A DNA stretch of 64,000 nucleotides. Source: an uncultured Alteromonadaceae bacterium (lineage in GTDB: Bacteria; Pseudomonadota; Gammaproteobacteria; Enterobacterales; Alteromonadaceae). A program made the position numbers and the translations under genes. A model generated the notes under the pieces. That model saw nothing but the letters and a program-made list of their open reading frames with translations, did not search any database and was not told the DNA's origin. The DNA is taken from the NCBI GenBank assembly GCA_938085045.1, contig CALKGI010000005.1, positions 1-64,000 on the forward strand, written 5' to 3'. Positions 18,320 through 27,256 of the stretch are shown piece after piece. Each line of letters opens with the position of its first letter. Position 1 is the first letter of the stretch.

Positions 18320-18970
18320 ATGCAAATCAAATCACTCTGTTTAATCATCACTGTTTTGGTGCCCTGCCTCGCAATGGCACAAACCACCGCTATAGAAGAC
18401 AAACCTTTGCCACCGAAGTTTTTTAAGTCAGGCCAAATCAAATCGGGCGCTGATAAGCTCATCGACTGTGAAGATGCACAAAGTATTCATTGCTTGAGTA
18501 TTGGCGATATCACCATCGGCGGTGATTTTGACAAGTTAAAAGAACAACTAGGCAGCCCATGGCACTCACTGCCCAGAAAAGACCGCAGCATTGATGCCGT
18601 ATATCCATTAAGAATTTACCAGTACAGTACGGCCTATTGGGTGATTAGCCACAAAGACAACCGCATCATAGCTGTACAGCTGACCGGCAATCGTTCGCCG
18701 CAGGCGCTATTGTTTTCGGGATTACAGTTAGGCGACAAATATGACAAGGTCATTGAAACGCTCGGACATCCCAAAGCTCGCCGCCAATATGGCAAAAACG
18801 AGGCTTATTTATGGGATTACAGTCCATTGCCCTTTTCGCTTGAAATTCACAACAACCGTCTTTATTCAGTTCGAATACATATGCCCGACAGCAAAATTCC
18901 TAACAGGCAGGTGAGTAAAAAAATGGCCGATTTACTGACTGGACGGGTAAAACCTACAGTCAAAGATTAA
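18320..18970 (+). CDS. Small exported protein with two BamE/SmpA-like repeats
   Basis: A 216-residue protein with a clear signal peptide (cleavage after AMA). No family was firmly recognised. Two internally similar units are visible: DFDKLKEQLGSP followed by YWVISHKDNRIIAVQL, and KYDKVIETLGHP followed by LWDYSPLPFSLEIHNNRLYSVRI. The helix-LGxP-strands pattern is that of the BamE/SmpA fold, in which such domains sit in the outer-membrane or periplasmic space. There is no lipobox cysteine. It lies 102 bp after the ATPase gene and could belong to the same operon. It converges with the next gene, whose stop overlaps this one by 4 bp. The function is unknown. Confidence 0.6.
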   Translation: MQIKSLCLIITVLVPCLAMAQTTAIEDKPLPPKFFKSGQIKSGADKLIDCEDAQSIHCLSIGDITIGGDFDKLKEQLGSPWHSLPRKDRSIDAVYPLRIYQYSTAYWVISHKDNRIIAVQLTGNRSPQALLFSGLQLGDKYDKVIETLGHPKARRQYGKNEAYLWDYSPLPFSLEIHNNRLYSVRIHMPDSKIPNRQVSKKMADLLTGRVKPTVKD

Positions 18971-19956
18971 AGCGTCACTTCTTGAATGATCAACCACTTA
19001 CCTTGCTCTTTGCGCAAGCTAAGCTTTTTCACCACAGTATCTTTAAACGTATCAGAACGATAATGCTGTTCAAATATCGCCGTTGCTGATTTTGGTGATA
19101 ATTGCTTGACCGTGATACCAATGACATCGATTTCGATAAACTTAGGCCTTTGGATGCGCTTACCTCGGTAGGCTTCCCATCGTTTGCGCGACATTTTGCT
19201 CGGTGGGATGAAGTTTTGATGATAAAAACTGAAATAATCTTTAACGCTGCGCTGTGACCAAGCCTGAGACCACGCCTGAACCATACCTGTAATTTGTTCG
19301 TTGATATCCACAGCTTTCGTTTGAGTAACCACTGTTGGCTTAGTCGTTGATTGGCCAGTGCTTGGTGTTGCAACATCAGAAGCATTAGCAGTGCTGTTAT
19401 CATTAAGAATACCGACAGCATCTGGGGCTTGCGTAACAGACGCACCATACAATGTTTTACTCAGCAATGCATACTGGCCAGTTTTTTGTTTGGTTTTTTT
19501 ATCAATGTCGAGCGCTTCACGATAAGCTGACGAAGCCATTTGATTGTACAGTTCACGCAGGTTTTTATACGCCGTGGCGTAACTGTCGCTAGTTGAAAAC
19601 ACCTGTTGTAGGGTTTCGATAGCAAGGGCCGTTTGACCTTTGTCGGCGTATAAAACCGCAAGGTTATTATAGGCCTCGGGCATCGCGGGATATTGATTAA
19701 TCAATTGCTTGAAGATACTGGCCGCTTCAGTGGTATTACCCATCAACTTGCTAACATTGCCCTTTAACAGCAAGGCTTGAGCGTCATTGGCGTTATTGGC
19801 CAACAAAGTCGATATTTGTGATAAAGCCTGCTTATAACGACCATTTTCTTGATCGGCAATAATAGCGCTGTAAGGGTCATTAGCAGACACAGAAGACGTG
19901 GCGACCATACTGCAAGTAACAATGAGGGTCGCGATGCCGACTCTTAATTTTTTCAT
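18967..19956 (-). CDS. Exported TPR protein with C-terminal NTF2-like domain
   Basis: A 329-residue exported protein (signal peptide ending near SVSA). Four TPR-like units occupy about residues 30-150, including AQALLLKGNVSKLMGNTTEA and AYNNLAVLYADKGQTALAIE. A Ser/Thr-rich linker follows, then an NTF2-like domain (about 215-329) marked by WSQAWSQRSVKDYFSFYH, KFIEIDVIGI and GKWLIIQE. That domain aligns by eye with the ends of the YkuD protein and the ATPase encoded nearby. It is transcribed toward them, convergent with the BamE-like gene. A scaffold or partner role in the same envelope process is inferred. Its TPRs resemble those of wall-assembly adaptors, but no partner can be named. Confidence 0.72.
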   Translation of the reverse strand: MKKLRVGIATLIVTCSMVATSSVSANDPYSAIIADQENGRYKQALSQISTLLANNANDAQALLLKGNVSKLMGNTTEAASIFKQLINQYPAMPEAYNNLAVLYADKGQTALAIETLQQVFSTSDSYATAYKNLRELYNQMASSAYREALDIDKKTKQKTGQYALLSKTLYGASVTQAPDAVGILNDNSTANASDVATPSTGQSTTKPTVVTQTKAVDINEQITGMVQAWSQAWSQRSVKDYFSFYHQNFIPPSKMSRKRWEAYRGKRIQRPKFIEIDVIGITVKQLSPKSATAIFEQHYRSDTFKDTVVKKLSLRKEQGKWLIIQEVTL

Positions 19957-20041
19957 GAATAAAACCGAAATTTCAATGTGATAAAGCTCAATAGAATCAT
20001 GATATCAGCTTGGTTTTCTATTTTCATCTACTCGGTCCTGT

Positions 20042-23029
20042 TTATCTTGCAATGTTAAGATTGAGCATCGAGGAAGCGCCGCCAAGAATGGCAATTTCGG
20101 TCACTGTCATCGGCCAGCCAGCAAATAAAATGGCACTGACAAATCCGGCTTGCGTTTCATTGTTGTTATCAGTGAATAAATGAAAAGCACTCTGCAACGC
20201 CCAACGTTTATCAGTTTGTGTGCCACTACCGACCAATTGACCGTCAATAAACATTTTGTACTGCCCTGCCAATTCGGGCGCTGCATACATAACCATGGCA
20301 ATTCGATGCCAACTATTGGGTGCCAACGCGCCAAAATAGCCCTTACCCAAGCCAATTCCACCCGAAGGTTGATTTTCGGTGAACCACTCGCCTTCATCCG
20401 AATTGTCGAGCGTGGTTTGCAACATTGACCGCCATTGACCATCACTTGCGACAGGCCAAAGAATATCCATGACAAGGGTGTAATCAGACACCAGATTTTC
20501 ACTTTCAAAGTCACCATTAGCAGGTACATTGTGCGTAACAGTGTAGCCCTGTTCAGTCGTGGTTTTAGAAAACCCCATGACATGGGTAGGTCCATCAGGT
20601 AAGTCGGGCAAACCTAACTCCGTGGTCATGCCAAAAACGGTATTTTGTTCACCCCAGCCCGTTTGACCCGGATCACGATAACTCAACGCACCCGGTCCTT
20701 TGTCTGTTTTAAACGGGTTAGCGCTATCAGAAAAAGTCCAAACGCTGCGCATTTGCTCACGTTGACACGATTGCAACGCGGTTTCTGAATCAAAATATTT
20801 ACAGTCACTGGTTCTGTTGCGACCATATTGTTCTAGCGCCCAATACGATTCAGAACCAAAAGCCACCGCTTTGTAATCGACCCCTTCGCCAAATTTAATC
20901 AAAGGATTAAGCGCCGCAGCTTTGTGTAATAACACTTTATAATCTTGTGTATTGTTCGGCGCTACCGGACCTTGATAAGACCACAATGGTTGCAGCTGTT
21001 TCATTTTAATTAATGTATCGCCGCTGACATCTGCTACATACATGGCATTAGTACCCGGTGTATCTGAAAGCTGCCTTTCAATCCTATAAGCGTTGTTTAA
21101 TTGCTGCGCCGAAACATCGCCAACGCTCCATTGTCCCGGTGTCCATACAACCTCAGGGTCTAACAAGGCCGCATCAGCCTGATGGGCATACATACCGGCA
21201 AGCCCAGCGATGAGTGGCACTTGTTCGCGGGTAATCGTGTTTTCGACCACTGCAATAGGCGTGTCGGCATTCGGTGCGTATTGGGCAAGAATGTTGTTAA
21301 TAGCAGTGTCGACTTCACTATCGATGGCAGTCAATTCACTAACAAGTTGTTCTTTATATGTGTGTCCTGCAATACTCGCAGTTTGCAAATTGTATTGAAT
21401 ATCTAATTGCGTGACGCCATCAGCGCTAAAATCTGGTTGAATGACTATGGTATTGTTTGAATCAGTGCCAATACTGGCGCCCCCATGCGTATGTCCGCCC
21501 AATACAACATCAATACCATCAACATCTTCGGCAATCTCATTGTCGGCACCAATGCCCAAGTGGCTGAGCATCACCATCACATCGACATTGTGGCGGTGTT
21601 TTTGCACCATCAATTGCGCAATGTCATCCAAATCCCAATCCATTTTGAACGATGGCAAAAAATCGCCCTCGTATTGCTCATCGAATTCATTCCATGGTTC
21701 GGTGACCATGCCAAACATGCCCACCCGAACACATCCGAGCTGAAATTCGGTGTAGGCAACCGCACCAAAACCTTCGACTGCGTTACCGATATATTCAGTG
21801 TTACTCAACAACACTTTGCCATGTGGGTCTTGGGCGAATGACAATAACTGCGACTCACCCCAAGCGAAATCATGATTACCTATAACTCTGGCATCGAATT
21901 GCATTGCATGGATTGCCGCCATGGTGGCCACCCCGCCAGATAACGGCTCTGCAATCGAACCTTTTTCGTAATCATCACCGCCATCGGTAAACAAAGTATA
22001 GGGGTTGGCAGCTAGCACTGAATGATGATAAGCCTTGATTTTCGCAAAGCGATTATCGCGATGATAGTTAGCGTGCAAATCGGCGACATGAACAAAAGAA
22101 ATGGTTTGTTCGCTCAACAACGGGTCACACACCGGACCTATTGCCGTTATTGTTACGGGTTGATCAATGTCTGTTAAAACTAAAGCCCAAGTTTCTAATT
22201 CATCAACACTGACTGACACAATGTCGCCATTGGTGACTGACTGATACAAAATTTCCCATTCATCGTCGTCGAATTTGGCTAGCATTGCGCGTTGACCCTC
22301 AGGCACTGGCTGCTCTATACGCAAACTCACTGTCGCTGGGGCTAAAAGGTCAATATCTGGCGAAAAACGATAGGCCGAAGAAATCACAATGGCATCATCA
22401 CCGTCATCGTCTGATGCTACGGGCGCCTCAACCACCTCAACAGTCATACGAGTATCTTGCGCCAGTGCATTGGCAGGTATTGTTAACGCCGCATTGCCAG
22501 ATTGTGTTTGCACTACCCCGCCCTGCTCGGCAACAATTAAGCTGCCTTGTGCAAAAACAATGGCATATTGTGAAAAATGATTGAGCTGGGCCCAAACCGA
22601 GGTGTCATTGGCAACAGATTGAGGCAATAACTGCCAACTATCGCCTTCTAGCAAGCCAATAAAAGCCAACTGACCGGCAGGCACGGCGGTATGAAGCGTA
22701 AGAGTAAGGGTTACTGGCGACAGAAAATCGACATTACTAGGACCAATATCATAAACCTGAGAACCCAGATTTTGCTGATTTGGCTGGCCAGAAATGGGTT
22801 GTACGGTAAGTGTTACCCTGGTGTCGGCTGGCAATGCATTGGCAGGAATGTTAAGAACAGCAGCACCTGACGCCGATTGCACCTCGCCCCCTTGGCTTGC
22901 CACAATCACCTGACCTATCTCAATTCCACCATTGCCGCTGTCTTCGGGCGGTGCAACGTCAACACCGCCGCCGCAGGCGACTAACAGGTGAAGAGCCAAT
23001 AAATTAAAAACGAACCGCAGCCATTTCAT
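20042..23029 (-). CDS. Lipoprotein metallophosphatase (5'-nucleotidase family) with tandem ZU5-like domains
   Basis: A 995-residue predicted lipoprotein with a lipobox (LLVAC). Two tandem ZU5-like beta domains of about 120 residues each follow, both containing GG(E/V)VQ and IPANAL. The central region is a calcineurin-type phosphoesterase with ADLHANY, DGGDDY, GNHDFAWG, LSHLGIG and GGHTHGG, giving the usual two-metal ligand set. A 5'-nucleotidase C-terminal domain and a terminal concanavalin-like beta domain (SDYTLVMDILWP onward) follow. UshA-type enzymes hydrolyse extracellular nucleotides for uptake. The ZU5-like N-terminus is unusual for that family. It lies 44 bp downstream of the DUF4442 gene on the same strand, possibly cotranscribed. 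Substrate is not determined. Confidence 0.8.
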   Translation of the reverse strand: MKWLRFVFNLLALHLLVACGGGVDVAPPEDSGNGGIEIGQVIVASQGGEVQSASGAAVLNIPANALPADTRVTLTVQPISGQPNQQNLGSQVYDIGPSNVDFLSPVTLTLTLHTAVPAGQLAFIGLLEGDSWQLLPQSVANDTSVWAQLNHFSQYAIVFAQGSLIVAEQGGVVQTQSGNAALTIPANALAQDTRMTVEVVEAPVASDDDGDDAIVISSAYRFSPDIDLLAPATVSLRIEQPVPEGQRAMLAKFDDDEWEILYQSVTNGDIVSVSVDELETWALVLTDIDQPVTITAIGPVCDPLLSEQTISFVHVADLHANYHRDNRFAKIKAYHHSVLAANPYTLFTDGGDDYEKGSIAEPLSGGVATMAAIHAMQFDARVIGNHDFAWGESQLLSFAQDPHGKVLLSNTEYIGNAVEGFGAVAYTEFQLGCVRVGMFGMVTEPWNEFDEQYEGDFLPSFKMDWDLDDIAQLMVQKHRHNVDVMVMLSHLGIGADNEIAEDVDGIDVVLGGHTHGGASIGTDSNNTIVIQPDFSADGVTQLDIQYNLQTASIAGHTYKEQLVSELTAIDSEVDTAINNILAQYAPNADTPIAVVENTITREQVPLIAGLAGMYAHQADAALLDPEVVWTPGQWSVGDVSAQQLNNAYRIERQLSDTPGTNAMYVADVSGDTLIKMKQLQPLWSYQGPVAPNNTQDYKVLLHKAAALNPLIKFGEGVDYKAVAFGSESYWALEQYGRNRTSDCKYFDSETALQSCQREQMRSVWTFSDSANPFKTDKGPGALSYRDPGQTGWGEQNTVFGMTTELGLPDLPDGPTHVMGFSKTTTEQGYTVTHNVPANGDFESENLVSDYTLVMDILWPVASDGQWRSMLQTTLDNSDEGEWFTENQPSGGIGLGKGYFGALAPNSWHRIAMVMYAAPELAGQYKMFIDGQLVGSGTQTDKRWALQSAFHLFTDNNNETQAGFVSAILFAGWPMTVTEIAILGGASSMLNLNIAR

Positions 23030-23073
23030 CGATGGGCCTTATTGCATGTGGATAGACATGCAAAGATTGTAAT

Positions 23074-23550
23074 CTATTTTTTCGGACTTTTTGGCTTTTT
23101 CTTACGTAGATAAAGGGTTCGGTTAAGCTTGGCTACCACCTCGCCATCGCGGTCTTTCACCAGCACTGGCAATACAGGCAAATACTTACTGCCATCACTG
23201 GTGTTTTGTCTAATTTGTTCAAGCAAACCTTCGGTGAGGTTGAATTCAGCGTAAAGCGTGCCAAAACCGGGTTTGACATAATCGATATCAGCTAACTTAT
23301 CCCAAACATAATAATCGCCATGAAAATTGGCCATCAACATCAGCATATACATCGGGTCGGTCATAGCAAAAAGCGAACCACCAAAGTGCGCACCAACAGC
23401 GTTTTTATTCCACGGTCGCATGCGCAGTTCAACCCGTGCATAACGATAATCCTCAGACAATTCCACCACTCGAATGCCAGCAAACAAAATCGGTGGCCAC
23501 AGGTTTAAACCCCATTTAAGTACCCAAGACTTTTTAAACATCAAACTCAT
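23074..23550 (-). CDS. DUF4442 hotdog-fold protein (thioesterase-like)
   Basis: A 158-residue protein resembling the DUF4442 hotdog family, with the NAVGAHFGGSLFAMTDPMY helix typical of that fold. Hotdog proteins of this type are suspected acyl-CoA thioesterases, but no reaction is established. Starting at 23550 gives MSLMFKKSW and a strong AAGGAG ten bases upstream; a longer in-frame reading to 23601 lacks support. The C-terminus is strongly basic (KKKPKSPKK). Confidence 0.75.
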   Translation of the reverse strand: MSLMFKKSWVLKWGLNLWPPILFAGIRVVELSEDYRYARVELRMRPWNKNAVGAHFGGSLFAMTDPMYMLMLMANFHGDYYVWDKLADIDYVKPGFGTLYAEFNLTEGLLEQIRQNTSDGSKYLPVLPVLVKDRDGEVVAKLNRTLYLRKKKPKSPKK

Positions 23551-23799
23551 CGAGCGATTGCTCCTTATTTCTACTAGGTGATGCCAAGGTGGTCTGACCA
23601 CACTTTATTACAGTCGCTGCCAATAGTCAAAACGCAGCACCACAAAAAACCCAAATATGGAATCAACGAACCGCCAGTCACAAACGTGTCGTCTGAAGCC
23701 AGCACCGGCTTCTAACTAATCTTCCTCGCCATAAACCATTGATCTAAACCAATTTAATGGTTATTGTTGGTGCCAATACGCACCAAAGGACGTCCTGCA

Positions 23800-24399
23800 A
23801 TGTTACCAATCGAAGATATCATCACCCTGTCAAAGTCATTAACCCTAACCACTGAACGACTGACGTTACGTTTATTTCAAGCGACTGACTTACAATGCGA
23901 ACTCAAGCAGCAACAAGACCCCGAAGTGGTGCGTTATATTCGTGAACCGTTATCAAATGAACAAGCCGTACAAAGTTTTGAAGGTATGCTTAAACCTTGG
24001 CAAGGCAACGAGCGAGAATGGCTAGGTTTGTGCGTAACCAGAACGGCTGACCAACAATCTCTGGGTACCGTTTCCTTTCGCTTTGAAGTGTTAGATTTTG
24101 CCATTATTGAAATTGGCTATCGATTTAATCGTCAATACCAAGGCCAGGGATACGCCTTTGAAGCGGTTGAAGCACTCGTTGAGTTTTTGTTCGGCACATT
24201 AAAAGTACATAAAATCATGGCAATATGCGACCCACGCAACACAGCCTCTTTTAAGCTAATGCAAAAACTGGGAATGGAAAAAGAAGGCTTACAACGCAAA
24301 CATTATAAAATTGGCGAACAATACAGTGATGCCTTGCTCGCCGGTCTACTACAAGAAGATTGGGTTAGTTCTTCATCAAAATCTGTGGCTATTTCTTAA
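23800..24399 (+). CDS. GNAT-family N-acetyltransferase (RimJ/RimL type)
   Basis: A 199-residue GNAT protein. It opens with the RimJ/RimL signature LTTERLTLRLF, and has the acetyl-CoA-binding region near RQYQGQGYAFEA (R/Q-x-x-G-x-G/A pattern) and a late AICDPRNTASFKLMQKLGM motif typical of these acetyltransferases. The start at 23800 is preceded by AAAGGA nine bases upstream, better than the upstream in-frame ATG. It converges on the exported methyltransferase-like gene with an 11-bp overlap. The acceptor, protein or small molecule, is not evident. Confidence 0.85.
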   Translation: MLPIEDIITLSKSLTLTTERLTLRLFQATDLQCELKQQQDPEVVRYIREPLSNEQAVQSFEGMLKPWQGNEREWLGLCVTRTADQQSLGTVSFRFEVLDFAIIEIGYRFNRQYQGQGYAFEAVEALVEFLFGTLKVHKIMAICDPRNTASFKLMQKLGMEKEGLQRKHYKIGEQYSDALLAGLLQEDWVSSSSKSVAIS

Positions 24400-25114
24400 A
24401 GAGCATCACAAAACGGTCAGTCTTACGTCGTATTTCTGGCCTGAAGGGAGATATTTTGCGGCTATCTTTAGCATTGCGCAGCATATCGCCAGCTTTGACA
24501 AAAGCAAAACCACTATTGACTAGCTCATTTTTAACGTAACCTTCATCAATGCGGTGGAGTTTTTGCGAGTGCTTGGTGTCAGTGCCAAGTGGGGCTGAAT
24601 GGTCAATCACCAACAATCTTCCACCGGGTTTGAGCGCGTTTTTCAGTTGTTTGATGAAACCTTTGGCGTCAATATTCCAAACATTAGATGTATGGTATAA
24701 GTCGTGATAACCCAAAACGAAAAAAACCGCATCAAGGCTGCCATCTGCAAATTCAAGACTGTCTGCCTCGCGTTTGTAATCCACCACGTTGCTCAAACGA
24801 TCACCTTTCACTCTGGCAATCAATTCATCACCAACAAACTTTAGATAGGCCCGATTATTGTGTAAATAAACTTTGCCATTTTCGCCGACAACCTGCGACA
24901 ACAGTTCACTGTAATATCCACCACCACCAAATATATCGGCGACTTTCATGCCTTTTTTAATACCAGCAAACTCGATAAGTTGTTGCGGCTTAGCGGTGGC
25001 ATCTCGTTTAATATCTTGCGCTGTACGCTGGCTGTTATCAAATGCCATACCGGCAACTGAAGAAAAACTAGCCAAACCCAAGCAACTGGCCAAAACAAAG
25101 GATTTTAATTTCAT
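24389..25114 (-). CDS. Exported SAM-methyltransferase-fold protein, copy 1
   Basis: A 241-residue class I methyltransferase-fold protein with a credible signal peptide (MKLKSFVLASCLGLASFSSVAG). Motif I is DIFGGGGYY; a YHDLYH motif, a PGGRLLVIDHS post-I motif and KLHRID are also visible. SAM is not known to be available in the periplasm, so an exported methyltransferase is puzzling; it could fold and act before export, use another ligand, or bind rather than methylate. A paralogue at 48784 shares the signal peptide, YHDL and HRID features. The gene stands alone. Confidence 0.78.
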   Translation of the reverse strand: MKLKSFVLASCLGLASFSSVAGMAFDNSQRTAQDIKRDATAKPQQLIEFAGIKKGMKVADIFGGGGYYSELLSQVVGENGKVYLHNNRAYLKFVGDELIARVKGDRLSNVVDYKREADSLEFADGSLDAVFFVLGYHDLYHTSNVWNIDAKGFIKQLKNALKPGGRLLVIDHSAPLGTDTKHSQKLHRIDEGYVKNELVNSGFAFVKAGDMLRNAKDSRKISPFRPEIRRKTDRFVMLFKK

Positions 25115-25254
25115 AGATACAACTCCATCGATTTGCGAGAGGTTAAGTTAACACAATTTTAATAATTAAATGATAACAGACTGTTACCGGATGTTGCCGC
25201 TATTATAACCGCTATCGATTACAACTAAATGATTTGACCGTGCCAAACTCATTT

Positions 25255-27216
25255 TTATTTCTCGGTCAGTATTCTTACGCCGTGCTGATAATCATGCTCA
25301 TAATTCGACAGGTCCTGCAAATAACCTTTGCACGCCTGATGCAGTTTATTGGTAGGTCCATCATCAGGCCATTGGCTCACCAGCGTTTCAAGCAACTCTA
25401 ACGCTTGAATTAATCGCTGCTCAAACACGCCAACCAATGCCTGTTCATATTTATCGATATAAGCCAACTCTTGTTCGTCTGCACTAAAATGGGGCTGAAA
25501 TATTTTCAAGCCTTCGGTTTTGCCTTTAACCTGCACACAATCGAGCAGTCGAAAACGCACTGGCTGATGCCACTTATCTTGACATTGAAGAATATCATTA
25601 ACCGTCGACTCACTTAAAATCAGCGTCACGCCATAATTTTTGCATAACCCTTCAATACGTGAAGCAATATTCACCTGATCGCCAAGCACCGTGTAATTGA
25701 GCCGGTCATCAGAGCCCACCATGCCCGCCACCACGTTGCCGGTATTTAACCCCACCCCAATGTGAAGTTCGCAACCATAAGCTGAACGAGTCTGTTTGTT
25801 GAAAGGGATCAATGTATCCAGCATGTTTTTCGCCGCCACCAAACCATGATAAGCCGAGTGTTCACAAGGTATAGGCGTGCCAAACAATGCCATTACCGCA
25901 TCGCCGATAAACTTGTCGATAACCCCTTTTTCTTTGATGATGCAAAGATTGACCTGTGAAAAATACTCGTTAAGCAGGTTGATCAACGACTTTTCGTCGA
26001 GCTGCTCTGACAAAGAAGTAAAACCTCTAATATCGGCAAATAACATGGTGGCATACTGAGTTGTGCCGCCCAGTTCAACACCTTGTTTTAACATATGGTC
26101 GGCAACTTCTTTAGACACCGATTTGTCAAAAGCCGAGCGAATTTTTTGCTTTTCGCCCAAATCAACAATCATCTGATTAAACGAATCACCAAGCAGCGAG
26201 AACTCATCTCGAGAGCTGATTTTGACCCGGTGACTAAAGTTTTCTCTGGCGACTTGGGTTGTAGCAACCGACAGACGTTTAATCGGAGTAGATACGCCAA
26301 CGGCAAAACCAAAAGCAATCAAAATGGCAATGCCAATACCGATACCACCCAAAGCTTGCATGCTCTCGCGGATATTACGCACAAACACCAATTCTTCATC
26401 AAGCGAGCGGGCAATAATGTAGGGCGGCACAAACACGGTTTCATCCACAACCAGTTGCAACAAAAAGCGCTCATCACCCAGCTTAACCTCTAGTGTCTTG
26501 TCGCCGATTGCGTCCAGTGCTTGCTCATTGGCCAACCATAAATCAAAAGCACTCATCAAATGTTGTTGACTAGAAAGACCAGAAAACTCGGTGGCAATAA
26601 TGCGTTTATTAGCATCAAGCACTGCGATATCAATGTCGCTGATGCTTTTGATTCGGTCGATGTCTTGCTTGGTTAATACTCTGCCCGCGATGACGATGCC
26701 AATCATTTCTTCGGTTTGAAAAATTGGCATAGCAATGCCTTGATAGAACACTTCATCTTGCAAAATAAACCCGGCGACAGGTTCGCCTTCCATCGAATAA
26801 TCAAACCATTCGCTGGCAATAAAAGCTTCAACCGTCGCGGTTTCATCTTTTTGGTGGGCCAACAATTCACCCTCAGTGTTAGTGACAGCCAGTACATTAA
26901 GGTTGGCGAACTTAGGTAAAACTTCGTTTCTGACGATGTCGTTACGGGTCAGGGTGCTGATGGTTTGGTCGTTGATGATATCGCGAATGAGTTTGTCGTT
27001 AACAAGAGCAGTGGCATCATTGTCGAGCAGATAATAGCGGTCATCCATGCGCTGGCTTACGTTTCCTTTGGCTTGAATTAATCGCTTTTCGATTTGAATT
27101 CTAAACCTGTCTTCAATGTCATTTTGTACCACGGTAAAAATGGCGAACAACAAGGCGACAATGATCAACGCAATGATCACCGTCAGTTTGTAACGAAATG
27201 GAATATAATACTTCAT
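25255..27216 (-). CDS. Membrane class III adenylate/guanylate cyclase with extracytoplasmic sensor
   Basis: A 653-residue sensor cyclase. The order is an N-terminal membrane helix, a periplasmic Cache-like sensor (about residues 35-280), a second helix (about 290-312), HAMP-like segment, and a class III cyclase domain (about 385-560). The catalytic region has LFADIRGFTSL with the metal aspartate, FIGDAVMALFG with the second, and VLGDQVNIASRIEGL. A C-terminal tail follows. It makes cAMP or cGMP, and substrate choice cannot be read with confidence. The cupredoxin-like gene lies 40 bp upstream on the same strand, suggesting an operon in which the exported protein could influence the sensor. Confidence 0.85.
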   Translation of the reverse strand: MKYYIPFRYKLTVIIALIIVALLFAIFTVVQNDIEDRFRIQIEKRLIQAKGNVSQRMDDRYYLLDNDATALVNDKLIRDIINDQTISTLTRNDIVRNEVLPKFANLNVLAVTNTEGELLAHQKDETATVEAFIASEWFDYSMEGEPVAGFILQDEVFYQGIAMPIFQTEEMIGIVIAGRVLTKQDIDRIKSISDIDIAVLDANKRIIATEFSGLSSQQHLMSAFDLWLANEQALDAIGDKTLEVKLGDERFLLQLVVDETVFVPPYIIARSLDEELVFVRNIRESMQALGGIGIGIAILIAFGFAVGVSTPIKRLSVATTQVARENFSHRVKISSRDEFSLLGDSFNQMIVDLGEKQKIRSAFDKSVSKEVADHMLKQGVELGGTTQYATMLFADIRGFTSLSEQLDEKSLINLLNEYFSQVNLCIIKEKGVIDKFIGDAVMALFGTPIPCEHSAYHGLVAAKNMLDTLIPFNKQTRSAYGCELHIGVGLNTGNVVAGMVGSDDRLNYTVLGDQVNIASRIEGLCKNYGVTLILSESTVNDILQCQDKWHQPVRFRLLDCVQVKGKTEGLKIFQPHFSADEQELAYIDKYEQALVGVFEQRLIQALELLETLVSQWPDDGPTNKLHQACKGYLQDLSNYEHDYQHGVRILTEK

Positions 27217-27256
27217 AATTACACCAGCAATACCTCAGAGTGACCCAAAGAAAATA

